Positions 27,701 to 35,499 of a DNA stretch of 64,000 bases are shown piece by piece. Location: positions 62,001 through 126,000 of the forward strand of contig OY760140.1 of the NCBI GenBank assembly GCA_963663215.1, read 5' to 3'. Made by a program: the position numbers and the translations under genes. The stretch's first letter is position 1. Each line of letters starts with the position of its first letter. Source of the stretch: BJGV01 sp003230615. GTDB lineage: Bacteria > Pseudomonadota > Gammaproteobacteria > Burkholderiales > Nitrosomonadaceae. The notes below the pieces were generated by a model. It was not told the DNA's origin, did no database searches, and was given only the letters and a program-made list of their open reading frames with translations.

Positions 27701-29861
27701 TGCCTTGAGTGAAGCCTGTGTCGACATCGCTCACCATATTGCAGATAATCTGGTGGAGTTTAATGGTTGTCCCGGCGATGTGGCTAGCTTTGATCTGCTT
27801 CATGAACTGATCCAACTGCAAGGCTACCGCCTTGCCTACTGGCGGGTTGCACTAGATGAAATAAACTACCGACGTTTTTTCGACATCAATGATCTTGCGG
27901 CTCTGCGCATGGAGGAACTAGCAGTATTCGAGGCCACACACCACTTCGTACTTGATCTCGTGGCCCAAGGCAAAGTTGAGGGGCTACGCATCGACCACCC
28001 AGATGGACTATATGATCCAGGTCAATACTTCCGTCGCTTGCAACAAGCCATCGGTGGCAAGTCCTTCGCTCTAGGTGAGCAGTTACCAATTTATCTAGTG
28101 ATCGAGAAAGTTCTTGCAGACCATGAGCGCTTGCCCGACGATTGGCAGATCCATGGAGCTACCGGCTACCGTTTTTCCAATTTAGTGAATAATCTTTTTG
28201 TGGATAGCGCTGCTGAGCGTCGAATGATGCGTATCTACCATGAATTCACCAATACGGACGTCGATTTCGATACGCTTGCTTACGAGGCCAAGAAGCTTAT
28301 CATGGACAAAGCTTTAGCAAGCGAGCTAAACGTGCTTTCAAATCGCCTGACTCGCATTGCATCTGCAAGTCGAGATACTTGTGACTTCACACTCAACGGA
28401 TTGCGCGATGCTCTTATGGAGATGGCAGCTTGCTTCCCAGTTTATCGTAGCTATGTTGCTCACGGGCGTTTATCTGCGGACGATCGCCGCCATATTGCTT
28501 GGGCTGCGGCAGTGGCCAAAAAGCGTAGCCCGGCTGCAGATTCTAGTATTTACGATTTCCTCGAGGCGGTATTGACTACAGATATTGCCCGTGGTCGTAG
28601 CGTCTCCTTCCGCGAAAGAGTGCAGGACTTTGTTATGAAGTTCCAGCAGGTTTCCTCGCCAGTAATGGCTAAAGGGGTGGAAGACACGGCCTTTTACCGG
28701 TACCATCGCCTGATCTCGCTCAACGATGTTGGCGGGGACCCGCGTCGGTTTGGTATTTCCGTGGCAGCCTTTCATGCGGCCACGCGAGTTAGCGCATCCC
28801 GCTGGCCCCACAATTTGCTAGCCACATCCACTCATGATAGCAAACGCTCGGAAGACGTACGTGCACGAATCAACGTTCTCTCTGAGATGCCAGTGGTGTG
28901 GAAGCAGATTCTTAAGCGTTGGAGTCGCCTGAACCGTGGTCGCAAGCGTATTATCGAGGGTATTGAGGCACCTTCCCGTAACGACGAATACTTACTCTAC
29001 CAAACCCTGGTGGGTACTTGGCCGTTAAACCAGCCTGATGAGGCGGCGCTTACCGATTACCGGATGCGTATTGTCGCCTACATGATCAAGGCCTTGCGTG
29101 AGAGCAAGGAACACAGTAGTTGGATCAACGTGAACGTCGCTTACGAGGATGCCTCAAGTGCTTTTGTCCAAGCTTTGCTAGCCCCCGGAGAAAATAATCT
29201 ATTTTTGTCTGACTTCATATCCTTGATACGGCCCATAGCACGCCTTGGTCTTCTTAACAGTCTTGCTCAGACTCTAATCAAGCTTGTTTCACCTGGCGTA
29301 CCAGATATCTACCAAGGCTGCGAGCTGTGGCAATTCAATTTGGTTGACCCGGACAATCGACGCCAGGTAGATTTTGCCCATAGGCAAAAGCTACTTGTGG
29401 AAATAAAATCGCTTGTCAATGCCCCACCTGCACAGTGGCCAAAACGTCTGCAGCCACTGATAGCAGACATGACAGATGGTCGCATTAAGCTCTACACTCA
29501 CTGGCAAAGTCTTGCTCTACGTAAGCGCTGGTTTGAAGTTTTTCGGGATGGCAACTACTTACCACTCAGGGTGCATGGGGAGCATGCTGCTCACGTCTGT
29601 GCGTTTGCTCGCCACTATGGAAATCGTTCCATTATTGCTCTCGTACCACGCTTAGTCATGCGCTTGCTAGGTGAACGAAACATCCTACCAATGGGGTCAG
29701 AGGTGTGGGGCGATACGACTCTGGAATTACCCAGCGAGTTGGTTGGTATTGAATGGAGTAATGTCTTTACCGGCGAACGCTACATGGCAACTAATAAATT
29801 CGAACTAGGGCAACTGCTTACCCATTTTCCGATATGTTTGTTGGCTGCAGAAGACGCATGA
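24723..29861 (+). CDS. malQ-treY: 4-alpha-glucanotransferase-maltooligosyltrehalose synthase fusion (MalQ-TreY)
   Basis: A single uninterrupted frame of 1712 residues encodes two enzymes. Residues about 1-740 are MalQ (GH77), which disproportionates maltodextrins: YGLRSRRNWGIGDFSDLR, PYSPSSRCFINTLYLDVE, LRIDHVMALARMFWVP (nucleophile near 495), VIGEDLGTVPENF (near 542) and VSTHDLPTLRGFW (near 592). Residues about 757-1712 are TreY (GH13), which converts the reducing-end glucose link to trehalose: RATYRLQFNSGFTFAQAAAL, LDLVPNHMGVMG, GLRIDHPDGLYDP (near 1087), VIEKVLADHERLPDDW and TSTHDSKRSEDVRARI. All catalytic acids of both halves appear intact. In many bacteria these are separate neighbours. 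A fusion could hand lengthened maltodextrin straight to TreY. Its start overlaps the treZ stop, and it ends the operon. Confidence 0.95.
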   Translation: MNYSSTKCKPEALAKLAARCGIASEYQDIWGKRHVTSDRTRRVLLAAMHFSSEFSLEESLREMEEREWRRLLPPVKVLRAGEVHAIPLSLVVASTKFQHRWIIIPEEGAAMTGEFLPSELSKLEEQCLGGVDFLRVELGIPLLTTPGYYRLEIEQQGRETELQGTMTLIIAPENCYQPEAVRGENRVWGPAVQLYGLRSRRNWGIGDFSDLRTLVDLTADTGGGVVGVNPLHALFPDDPRQISPYSPSSRCFINTLYLDVESVPEFVECEAARNLVSSDRFQARLRRLRASEKVNYKDVSAAKRSVLSLLYRHFRDHHLVNDTDRARAFRFFRDEGGEALECHARFEALHNYFRREDPTIWGWPVWPEPYQQPKSQAVEEFAEEHTVTVEFFVWMQWLADEQLAAIGQQSWRRGLGVGLYQDLAVGVSSGGSEAWVWQDVLASSAYAGAPPDEVNSLGQDWELPPFVPHYLREVAYMPFIDVLRANMRHCGALRIDHVMALARMFWVPAGMTTTQGTYVSNPMEDLLGIVALESQRNRCLVIGEDLGTVPENFRSCLAAAGVLSYRPFLFERTEEGVFKSPIDYSHQALVAVSTHDLPTLRGFWKGSDLDARAALQLFPSEKHHSRLVVERAQDRVRFLIALEREALLPKNVSIDPVSVPDITAPFVIAIHAYLARTKAQVMVVQPEDILGVVEQTNLPGSRGDQYPNWQQRLPLDLEDWRDDGRFVAVREVLLRERGSAVAPNDEESVPSRLAVIPRATYRLQFNSGFTFAQAAALTPYLAELGVSHCYASSYLKARPGSNHGYDIVAHGFLNPEIGTQQEYEDFVARLKTHGLGQILDLVPNHMGVMGADNIWWLDVLENGPASVWGSYFDIDWDSLNTDLKGKVLLPLLSDHYGTVLNDGELHLDYDKTCGEFSLYYYEHRLPVDPATYPCIIGLHMERLSTILGEKHEDYVDLQTLLTAFGRIPARTDKSPERVAERQRDKDVHKRHLAALSEACVDIAHHIADNLVEFNGCPGDVASFDLLHELIQLQGYRLAYWRVALDEINYRRFFDINDLAALRMEELAVFEATHHFVLDLVAQGKVEGLRIDHPDGLYDPGQYFRRLQQAIGGKSFALGEQLPIYLVIEKVLADHERLPDDWQIHGATGYRFSNLVNNLFVDSAAERRMMRIYHEFTNTDVDFDTLAYEAKKLIMDKALASELNVLSNRLTRIASASRDTCDFTLNGLRDALMEMAACFPVYRSYVAHGRLSADDRRHIAWAAAVAKKRSPAADSSIYDFLEAVLTTDIARGRSVSFRERVQDFVMKFQQVSSPVMAKGVEDTAFYRYHRLISLNDVGGDPRRFGISVAAFHAATRVSASRWPHNLLATSTHDSKRSEDVRARINVLSEMPVVWKQILKRWSRLNRGRKRIIEGIEAPSRNDEYLLYQTLVGTWPLNQPDEAALTDYRMRIVAYMIKALRESKEHSSWINVNVAYEDASSAFVQALLAPGENNLFLSDFISLIRPIARLGLLNSLAQTLIKLVSPGVPDIYQGCELWQFNLVDPDNRRQVDFAHRQKLLVEIKSLVNAPPAQWPKRLQPLIADMTDGRIKLYTHWQSLALRKRWFEVFRDGNYLPLRVHGEHAAHVCAFARHYGNRSIIALVPRLVMRLLGERNILPMGSEVWGDTTLELPSELVGIEWSNVFTGERYMATNKFELGQLLTHFPICLLAAEDA

Positions 29862-30022
29862 TATCGAGACGATACGGTACCAATTCGAAGCATCTTATCC
29901 TCGTGTACTTACCTATATACCCTACCCTCTGATCTTTCATGATTGAGTCCATCCTGGTTTAGGTGTCAGATAGAGTTTATAACTCATTTTTAATTGCGTT
30001 AAGAAATACATATGTTAAGCCT

Positions 30023-30046
30023 AACCTGACATATATCTGTCAGGTT
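30023..30046 (+). terminator. Hairpin downstream of the glg/tre operon
   Basis: AACCTGACA and TGTCAGGTT form a perfect nine-pair stem with a TATATC loop, about 160 bp after the malQ-treY stop, followed by TTGTATTG rather than a clean U-run. It may be the operon terminator or a mRNA 3'-end stabiliser. Confidence 0.5.
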
Positions 30047-30071
30047 TGTATTGAAGATATGGCATGGTTTT

Positions 30072-30103
30072 GAATGACTGATTTGTGCCAAAAGCGGACA
30101 TTC
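30072..30103 (+). repeat. Dispersed hairpin repeat, copy 1
   Basis: One copy of a family of about 32 bp with consensus GAATGTCTGCTTT-GTGCC-AAAAGCGGACATTC. It folds on itself with the GTGCCA core in the loop. It sits in the convergent space between malQ-treY and the KTSC gene. The left arm has drifted (GAATGACTGATTT). Confidence 0.75.
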
Positions 30104-30141
30104 GAAGGTTTTTGACCTGATAACTTATTTTCGTTTTATGG

Positions 30142-30474
30142 CTAGCCGTCATAAATGGGCATGTAGTTAACCAGACAGTCATATCTTCTTTTAATATAGC
30201 CGTTATAAAACCTATCCATTGAACTTGCCGAGAACCATGCAGCGACAGTTGATTTTGGCACCTCGCAATAGTGATAGTAAGTGTCCTTGAACTTCACTAC
30301 TACATAGGTCTCTTTTTCGTCATAACAGAGACGATTTACAAGAGAACTTCTATTTATCCAATTACATTTAAATGGTGCAAGGTCGACTGCCCCCCGATAT
30401 TTTACAGAAACGGATTCGGCATTCGCATTAAATGCGAGGAAAGAGAAAGCAAGGATGAAAACAATAATTCGCAT
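30142..30474 (-). CDS. Exported KTSC-domain protein
   Basis: A 110-residue protein with a clear signal peptide (MRIIVFILAFSFLAFNANAE), so it is probably periplasmic. The C-terminal two thirds resemble the KTSC domain: TYVVVKFKDTYYHYCEVPKS, then WFSASSMDRFYNGYIKRRY. KTSC domains are short, often found with RNA- or DNA-linked proteins, and have no firmly known function. Three Cys in the mature part (NRLCYD, YHYCEV, YDCLV) plus one near the start (FKCNW) could form disulfides after export. The ATG lies close to an AT-rich region with no strong Shine-Dalgarno. Domain call moderately sure; role unknown. Confidence 0.7.
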   Translation of the reverse strand: MRIIVFILAFSFLAFNANAESVSVKYRGAVDLAPFKCNWINRSSLVNRLCYDEKETYVVVKFKDTYYHYCEVPKSTVAAWFSASSMDRFYNGYIKRRYDCLVNYMPIYDG

Positions 30475-30574
30475 TACTAATCTCCATTCACGATTTCAAT
30501 CTCCCAAGTAATTTCGCATTATGGCGATGATTTGCCAGATGATGAAGAATGAAAACATTCCTTTATTCATCTAG

Positions 30575-30787
30575 CTAGTTTAGCTTGGGTTTCCAGAATG
30601 CGCAATATATGGCAGCGAAACCGGGCGCACCTATAAATAGGAATCCAAATATCTGCCCAATACCTCTAGCAGTATCATCTCCAGTAGGCGACATACCGAG
30701 AAACAGTATTCCGCACATAAGCAGCCATCCCCAACCGAATATATGTAGTATGGTTAAGACTAATTTTAATCTAGTTTCTTTCTTCAT
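30575..30787 (-). CDS. Small two-helix membrane protein, unknown
   Basis: A 70-residue protein with two predicted membrane helices (about 9-30 and 43-63) and short charged ends (MKKETR, FWKPKLN). It belongs to no family I can name. The frame directly upstream on the same strand (30792-30932) encodes another short hydrophobic stretch, so the pair may once have been a small operon. Hydrophobic pattern and basic N-terminus support a real protein; function unknown. Confidence 0.5.
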   Translation of the reverse strand: MKKETRLKLVLTILHIFGWGWLLMCGILFLGMSPTGDDTARGIGQIFGFLFIGAPGFAAIYCAFWKPKLN

Positions 30788-30791
30788 CTAA

Positions 30792-30932
30792 TTAGGATCC
30801 TTTTTCTTTTCTCTGAGTGTTCTGCATAAAAGCTACAAAGATGCCACCCAATACAGGTGTAATAAGGAATGAGATAAACGTCCAAGCTAGGTAACCATAC
30901 CCCTTGTTAGAAAAGAATGTATATTCTACTGC
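30792..30932 (-). pseudogene. Remnant of a small membrane protein, no start codon
   Basis: A 46-codon open stretch reading YLAWTFISFLITPVLGGIF then AFMQNTQRKEKGS, with a stop codon just before it and no ATG, GTG or TTG at its 5' end. It has the shape of the end of a small membrane protein with a basic tail. It ends three bases before the ATG of the next small membrane gene, so it may be the broken upstream member of a pair. Low confidence. Confidence 0.3.
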
Positions 30933-31047
30933 TCAGTTAAATATCTATTTTTATAGCTTGATGGCATCATTAGCTACCTACAATTAAAGTATACTGCCCC
31001 ACAACAGTTATTGAACAGATTCTATGTTTGCTAGTAGGAAAATAAAA

Positions 31048-32726
31048 ATGAAAAATTTAAATGCAATAGCAATAATCACAACTATTGGTTTAACACTTAG
31101 TTGTAGTTCGCTAGATGTGAGTGCTGCAAAAGAAATTATCCACGATGCCGAGTACGCCATTATTGAAGCGCAAAATGGCAAATCATGGGCGGCTGATGAT
31201 AAAGTGCTCGACAAAAAGCTGGACGAGATTCGCAAGAATAACAATGGCAAACCACCCAACATCGTCTACATCCTGCTGGATGATGTCGGCTTTGGCGAAA
31301 TTGGCATGGATGAACTCAGTGTAATTCGTGGTTATAAAACACCTAATTTGACTACCTTGGCCAAACAAGGCATGAGCCTGCAGCGCATGTACACCGAGCC
31401 TTCGTGTACGCCTACCCGCGTGGCGATGATGACCGGGCGTTATCCAACGCGTACCGGATTAACCGAGGCCAAGGCGACCATTGCAGGTGATGGATTGTCA
31501 GCAGAAGAAATCACCATTGCCGAGGTACTAAGGGATGCGGGTTATTACACTTCCCATGTAGGTAAATGGCACCTGGGTGATATTGAACAGGCTTATGCCA
31601 GTAACCAGGGTTTCATGCATGCCGAGTTTCCCATTCACCAGCAGTGGCAACTCGCCATTATGGGGAGAGACATGGAGGACGCAGATATTATTCGTGGCGT
31701 AGATGCCAGCCGTGAGGCGCAAACCTTTACTCTGGACAAGCTATTCGTACCCGACCCCGCCCACATGGTGACCGGTGTCGAACTGCGCGATGGAAAACTC
31801 TACGAAGTCGACATGAAAGCAGGTGAAGAATGGAATCAGAAGAAGTACCGGGAGATGAACGAGCGTTACCAAAGAAATGCCCTGAAGCAGCTCCGCGCTC
31901 TCGCCAAACAGGATAAGCCTTTCTTCCTGAATTACTGGCCGATATTTCCGCTTTCATTTGTTCAGGAACATAACAGCAAATACAACACCCTCAACGGCGG
32001 TACGATGGCTGACATCCTTGTTGAGGTTGACGAGTGGATTGGAGCGATCATCAAAGAAGTGGACAAGCTAGGTATTGCCGAGAACACCATCATTGTGGTG
32101 ATGGGAGATAATGGTCCGTTTATGCAGTATGCCGGCTCTACTGGACAATCCGACCGGATCTATCGTGGTGGTAAAACTGATCATCTGGAGGGGGCGTAAG
32201 GGTTAACGCCTGGGTGCAATGGAAGGGTGTTATTGAAGCAGGAAGCTATGCCGAAGATATTATTCATGTTAGCGACTTGTTCACTACTTTTGCGCGTCTG
32301 GCAAATGCGATGGGGGGTGTTCCCAAGGACAGAGTGATCGACGGCGTGGATCAGAGCGGTGTGTTGCTGCTGGGTGAAACGCACGGACGGCGCGATTATG
32401 TGCATATCTATGAGGGCCCCACGCTGAAGTCAGTGGTCAAGAACAAGTACAAAATGCATTTGCCCCCGCCAGGGTAAAATCCAATTGCAGCCTCTATATT
32501 TGATCTCTATCGTGACTCTAGAGAAGAACGTCCTATCGATTCCATCAAATATGGCCCGTGGGACGGTGGCCAGTTCGTTGGCATGATCAAGCGTCATTTG
32601 GCGTTTAAACAAAAATACCCGGACAGACCGCCAACTTACGGTAAACCATACGAAGGGATTGAAAACCTCAGACCAGAAAGTAAGAAAATTGTAGAAATCT
32701 TTATGCTTGGGCTACCAAAAAAATAG
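31048..32726 (+). pseudogene. Arylsulfatase (sulfatase family), frameshift plus nonsense
   Basis: The sulfatase family cleaves sulfate esters using a formylglycine made from Cys or Ser. The active-site motif CTPTR is present in PSCTPTRVAMMTGRYPTRTG, and a signal sequence precedes the domain. The ATG at 31048 has AGGAAA upstream, so I prefer it to the one at 31024. The frame stops at 32197-32199. Homology resumes one frame over as GGVRVNAWVQWKGVIEAG, which one extra G in the G5 run near 32189-32193 would restore. A second break is an in-frame TAA at 32475 where relatives are expected to have Gln (PPPG-stop-NPIAASIFDL). The tail then runs intact to TAG at 32726. With two independent lesions it is probably inactive. 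Confidence 0.85.
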
Positions 32727-33184
32727 AGCGCTCGTTAGTATCTGTATCTGTTCTTTCCCTTCATCTACAACTACAGTTAGGTTTATATCTATACAACGGA
32801 TATGTACTATGGAATGCTGAGGATGGAACATTACTGAATGTCTGCTTTGTGCCAAAAGTGGACGTTTATATTTGTCCATATTTTTTATTTAGGTACAAAA
32901 AATCCCAGACTATTGTCGAGGCTTTTTCGTGTGTTAATCTACTTTCTACTTTTTTAATTCTCTATGAGAACCCATGTCCAGCTAGACCGAGTAGGTTACA
33001 GTTTCTTACATAAAGCCAGAGTGCGCATGTAAAGAAAAAACAGGGGAAACTTGTAAGAACCTATGACTCCACTCGACTATAGCTACAAGATATAGCTCCA
33101 AGTCTTTCTTATTGAGTAGTCGTCATTTAGTATTGAAAGAAGAGCTAGCTAATTCTAGTTAAGTCAGTTTAACGGAGGATAACA
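32727..33184. other. Intergenic region with one hairpin repeat
   Basis: About 460 bp, AT-rich, holding the hairpin repeat at 32836-32867 and otherwise no gene-like frame. The last bases hold the strong Shine-Dalgarno GGAGG for the next gene. Confidence 0.6.
32836..32867 (+). repeat. Dispersed hairpin repeat, copy 2
   Basis: GAATGTCTGCTTT-GTGCC-AAAAGTGGACGTTT, close to consensus, with two changes on the right arm that leave most of the stem as G-U or A-U pairs. It lies between the sulfatase remnant and the amidotransferase gene. Confidence 0.8.
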
Positions 33185-34039
33185 ATGTGCCGATTTGCTC
33201 TACATATGGGACCTGAGATCAAAATGGGTTCATTGGTCACGGAGCCAATACATTCGATAATCGTTCAAAGCTATCAAAGCGAAGAGCGCGAAGAGCCACT
33301 CAATGGAGACGGATTTGGAGTTGCCTGGTATCCTCCCGACAGGAGTGAAGCACCTGGCGTATTTAAATCGGTATCGCCAGCGTGGAATAATCAAAACCTT
33401 CTCAGTCTTTCCCGTGTGATCCACAGTCGTTGTATTCTTGCCCATGTCCGTGCGGCAACACGCGGATTACCAGTGACGCGGTTAAATTGTCATCCGTTCA
33501 CATGGGAACAATTTTCATTCATGCATAATGGTAGAATCAATGAGTTCCAGACAGTTAAACGGCAACTTCTGCGCAGGTTGTCGGATTCAAGCTATGCCTG
33601 GATGCAAGGCACGACAGATAGTGAAACTATTTTTGCTTTGTTCGTTGATATTTACTCTTCCCTCAAGGGTGAATCTTCAGCAGAAAAAATGGCTACAGCA
33701 GTATTGGCCACCATAGGATCAATAGAGTCACTACTTAAATCTGCTGGACATACAGCAGGATGTGATCTTAACTTGGTGGTGTGCGATGGGCGGTCAGCTG
33801 TTGTGTCAAGGTATAGTACTGAAGGCACGATGACACCGAATTCACTGTATGTCCACACTGGCCACCGTTATAGCTGCGAGGCTGGCAACACAAAACTCTT
33901 GCCTTGTGAAGAACCGACCGTTCTGGTGGCGTCGGAGCCGCTGACACCGGATGCAAGCTGGCATTTGATTAAGCCAAACCATATTGTAGTGGTCAACGAA
34001 TTGTTGGGGACAGATATTCGACCTATAGGCATCCATTAA
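33185..34039 (+). CDS. Class II glutamine amidotransferase, YafJ-like
   Basis: The nucleophile Cys is residue 2 (MCRFALHMG), exposed when Met is removed, as in Ntn-type glutamine amidotransferases. Conserved features follow: NGDGFGVAWYPP (about 42-53), the arginine-rich strand HVRAATRGLPVTRLNCHPF (about 91-109), FMHNGRINEF (about 115-124) and the DSETIFALF segment. These match the YafJ/EgtC branch. It lacks a fused synthetase domain, so the ammonia acceptor or partner is unknown. Length 284 is slightly above YafJ (about 255). The start is secure because of the Cys at position 2 and an excellent GGAGG Shine-Dalgarno. It sits alone between hairpin repeats. Confidence 0.88.
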   Translation: MCRFALHMGPEIKMGSLVTEPIHSIIVQSYQSEEREEPLNGDGFGVAWYPPDRSEAPGVFKSVSPAWNNQNLLSLSRVIHSRCILAHVRAATRGLPVTRLNCHPFTWEQFSFMHNGRINEFQTVKRQLLRRLSDSSYAWMQGTTDSETIFALFVDIYSSLKGESSAEKMATAVLATIGSIESLLKSAGHTAGCDLNLVVCDGRSAVVSRYSTEGTMTPNSLYVHTGHRYSCEAGNTKLLPCEEPTVLVASEPLTPDASWHLIKPNHIVVVNELLGTDIRPIGIH

Positions 34040-34125
34040 CTGGCACTAACTCCAAAAATGCTGACATTGATTGTAGTATATATTAGGGGTATTTTGAGAA
34101 CTGGAAATTCCAGCTAGAGAATTTT

Positions 34126-34157
34126 GAATGTCTACTTTGTGCCAAAAATAGACGTTC
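34126..34157 (+). repeat. Dispersed hairpin repeat, copy 3
   Basis: GAATGTCTACTTT-GTGCC-AAAAATAGACGTTC. Compared with the consensus, the stem bases G-C changed to A-T on both arms (CTGC/GCGG to CTAC/ATAG), so the hairpin is kept. It lies in a convergent intergenic space and may end transcription from both sides. Confidence 0.8.
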
Positions 34158-34231
34158 ATACATGATATAACCAAACTAGAAGGAAACTTCATTTGCTTTG
34201 ATAACATGAAAAACTATTTTGAGACAAATAA

Positions 34232-34792
34232 TCAATGCTTATCAGTGATTTTCATGGTGCCCCTAGCTTGTTCAATATGAAATTTATTAAGCACATTCAT
34301 TCCAAGTAGTGGTTTCTTTAGATTTGGCATAATCACCGCTTTTACCTTCTGAATTGTAAAAGCTCCAAAGGTCATGTTATCAATAATCGATTCGCACATT
34401 GTTGTAATTCCATTTGCAGTTTCAGCACGAAACTGTTTCCCACAAACCATTCCTTCCTTATTAGCGATTTCTTGAGGAATACTTACATAGCTAGCACCCG
34501 TATCAACGTAAAAAACTAGCGGGATAGAATTTGCTGAACCCCGAGCCATGTAAGCTCCATTCGGTGATATTTTCATAGAAAAAGATTGGGGGATGTTTTG
34601 TCTTATCCTTGGTTTCCAAGAGGAAAGCGTTGAAGATTTATTTGAGCATTGCTGCTCCTGATACGTGAATACACCTTTTTCAGTTTTACATTTAAAAATA
34701 GTGTTTGCATTATCAGTTGATTGAGCTGCATAGGAGGATGTCTGGTAGACCAACATTACAACGACTAAAATGAGAGTAATCAGAGCTTTCAT
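34232..34792 (-). CDS. Exported retropepsin-like aspartic protease (clan AA)
   Basis: A 186-residue protein: a signal peptide ending near SSYAAQ, a short DUF4124-like segment (TIFKCKTEKGVFTYQEQQCS), then a single-domain retroviral-type aspartyl protease. The active site is VFYVDTGASYVSIP (DTGAS, about residues 93-97), and the C-terminal GMNVLNKFHIEQARG matches the flap/dimer end of this bacterial family. One active-site half suggests it works as a homodimer in the periplasm. The natural substrate is unknown. A close paralogue enters the window at its right edge (63926-64000). Confidence 0.85.
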   Translation of the reverse strand: MKALITLILVVVMLVYQTSSYAAQSTDNANTIFKCKTEKGVFTYQEQQCSNKSSTLSSWKPRIRQNIPQSFSMKISPNGAYMARGSANSIPLVFYVDTGASYVSIPQEIANKEGMVCGKQFRAETANGITTMCESIIDNMTFGAFTIQKVKAVIMPNLKKPLLGMNVLNKFHIEQARGTMKITDKH

Positions 34793-34882
34793 TATAAATA
34801 CTCAGGTGGGGGTGGCCAGTTTTGGTTTGTATCTGTATAACGGATAATTCAGAGGGAATACTGAGGGAATAGAAGGGTCTTT

Positions 34883-34914
34883 GAGTGTCTGCTTTGTGCC
34901 AAAAGCGGGCATTC
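34883..34914 (+). repeat. Dispersed hairpin repeat, copy 4
   Basis: GAGTGTCTGCTTT-GTGCC-AAAAGCGGGCATTC, in the divergent space upstream of the protease gene. Two point differences from consensus; the central stem is intact. Confidence 0.8.
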
Positions 34915-35016
34915 ATTTAGAAGCTTCGGATTCTCCTAATGTAAAACTATACATCCCAGAAGGGAACCGAGGGGGAAAATCTCTAGCGGAGGTATATAAG
35001 TTACTCTTCAAAAAAT

Positions 35017-35034
35017 TTGTGGGGAAATTATTTA
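35017..35034. repeat. 18-bp direct repeat, left copy
   Basis: TTGTGGGGAAATTATTTA, identical to 35561-35578. The two copies bracket the membrane-protein gene at 35053-35499. Confidence 0.8.
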
Positions 35035-35052
35035 TCGTTTAGGCTAACAACC

Positions 35053-35499
35053 ATGAACTGGTCCTTCTCTCCTACTAACAGCTTTTACAAATTCTGCGCA
35101 GTAACTGGCCTAATAATTATGCTTGCTCCGATGGCCACACTAACTTGGTTATTTGTCTACACAGAAGACCTGGTTGGAAAAATACAGTTAAGCTCAGCAA
35201 GCATAAGGATCGATGTCTGGCACCAAGAACTTTTAAGTAAGCTAGAGGAAAATTCATCAGAGCCCTCATCAATAGAAGAACGTAAAAGGCGTATTGGAGA
35301 GGAGATAGCCAATACAACTGTACTTAGAAAAACTCTAGCCAAGCAAAATGCTGATATCAAAAAAGCCAATAGATACTTGGGGTATGTAATCGTCGTAGGA
35401 ATTCCCGTTGTTATCTTGTACCTTGTTGGATGGGCATTAGCTATATTTGGATTTAAATACTGGTATAAGTTTCAGCTATCAAAAGGTACAAAATCATAA
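35053..35499 (+). CDS. Membrane protein with central coiled coil, unknown
   Basis: About 148 residues from the ATG at 35053 (a longer frame starts at 35017, but inside a direct repeat). Two membrane helices (roughly residues 13-35 and 107-132) flank a charged helical stretch (EERKRRIGEEIANTTVLRKT and following) that looks like a coiled coil and should lie outside or between membranes. No family recognised. The gene is enclosed by two perfect 18-bp direct repeats, which may mark insertion of the segment. Its codons are AT-rich like the surroundings. Confidence 0.55.
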   Translation: MNWSFSPTNSFYKFCAVTGLIIMLAPMATLTWLFVYTEDLVGKIQLSSASIRIDVWHQELLSKLEENSSEPSSIEERKRRIGEEIANTTVLRKTLAKQNADIKKANRYLGYVIVVGIPVVILYLVGWALAIFGFKYWYKFQLSKGTKS

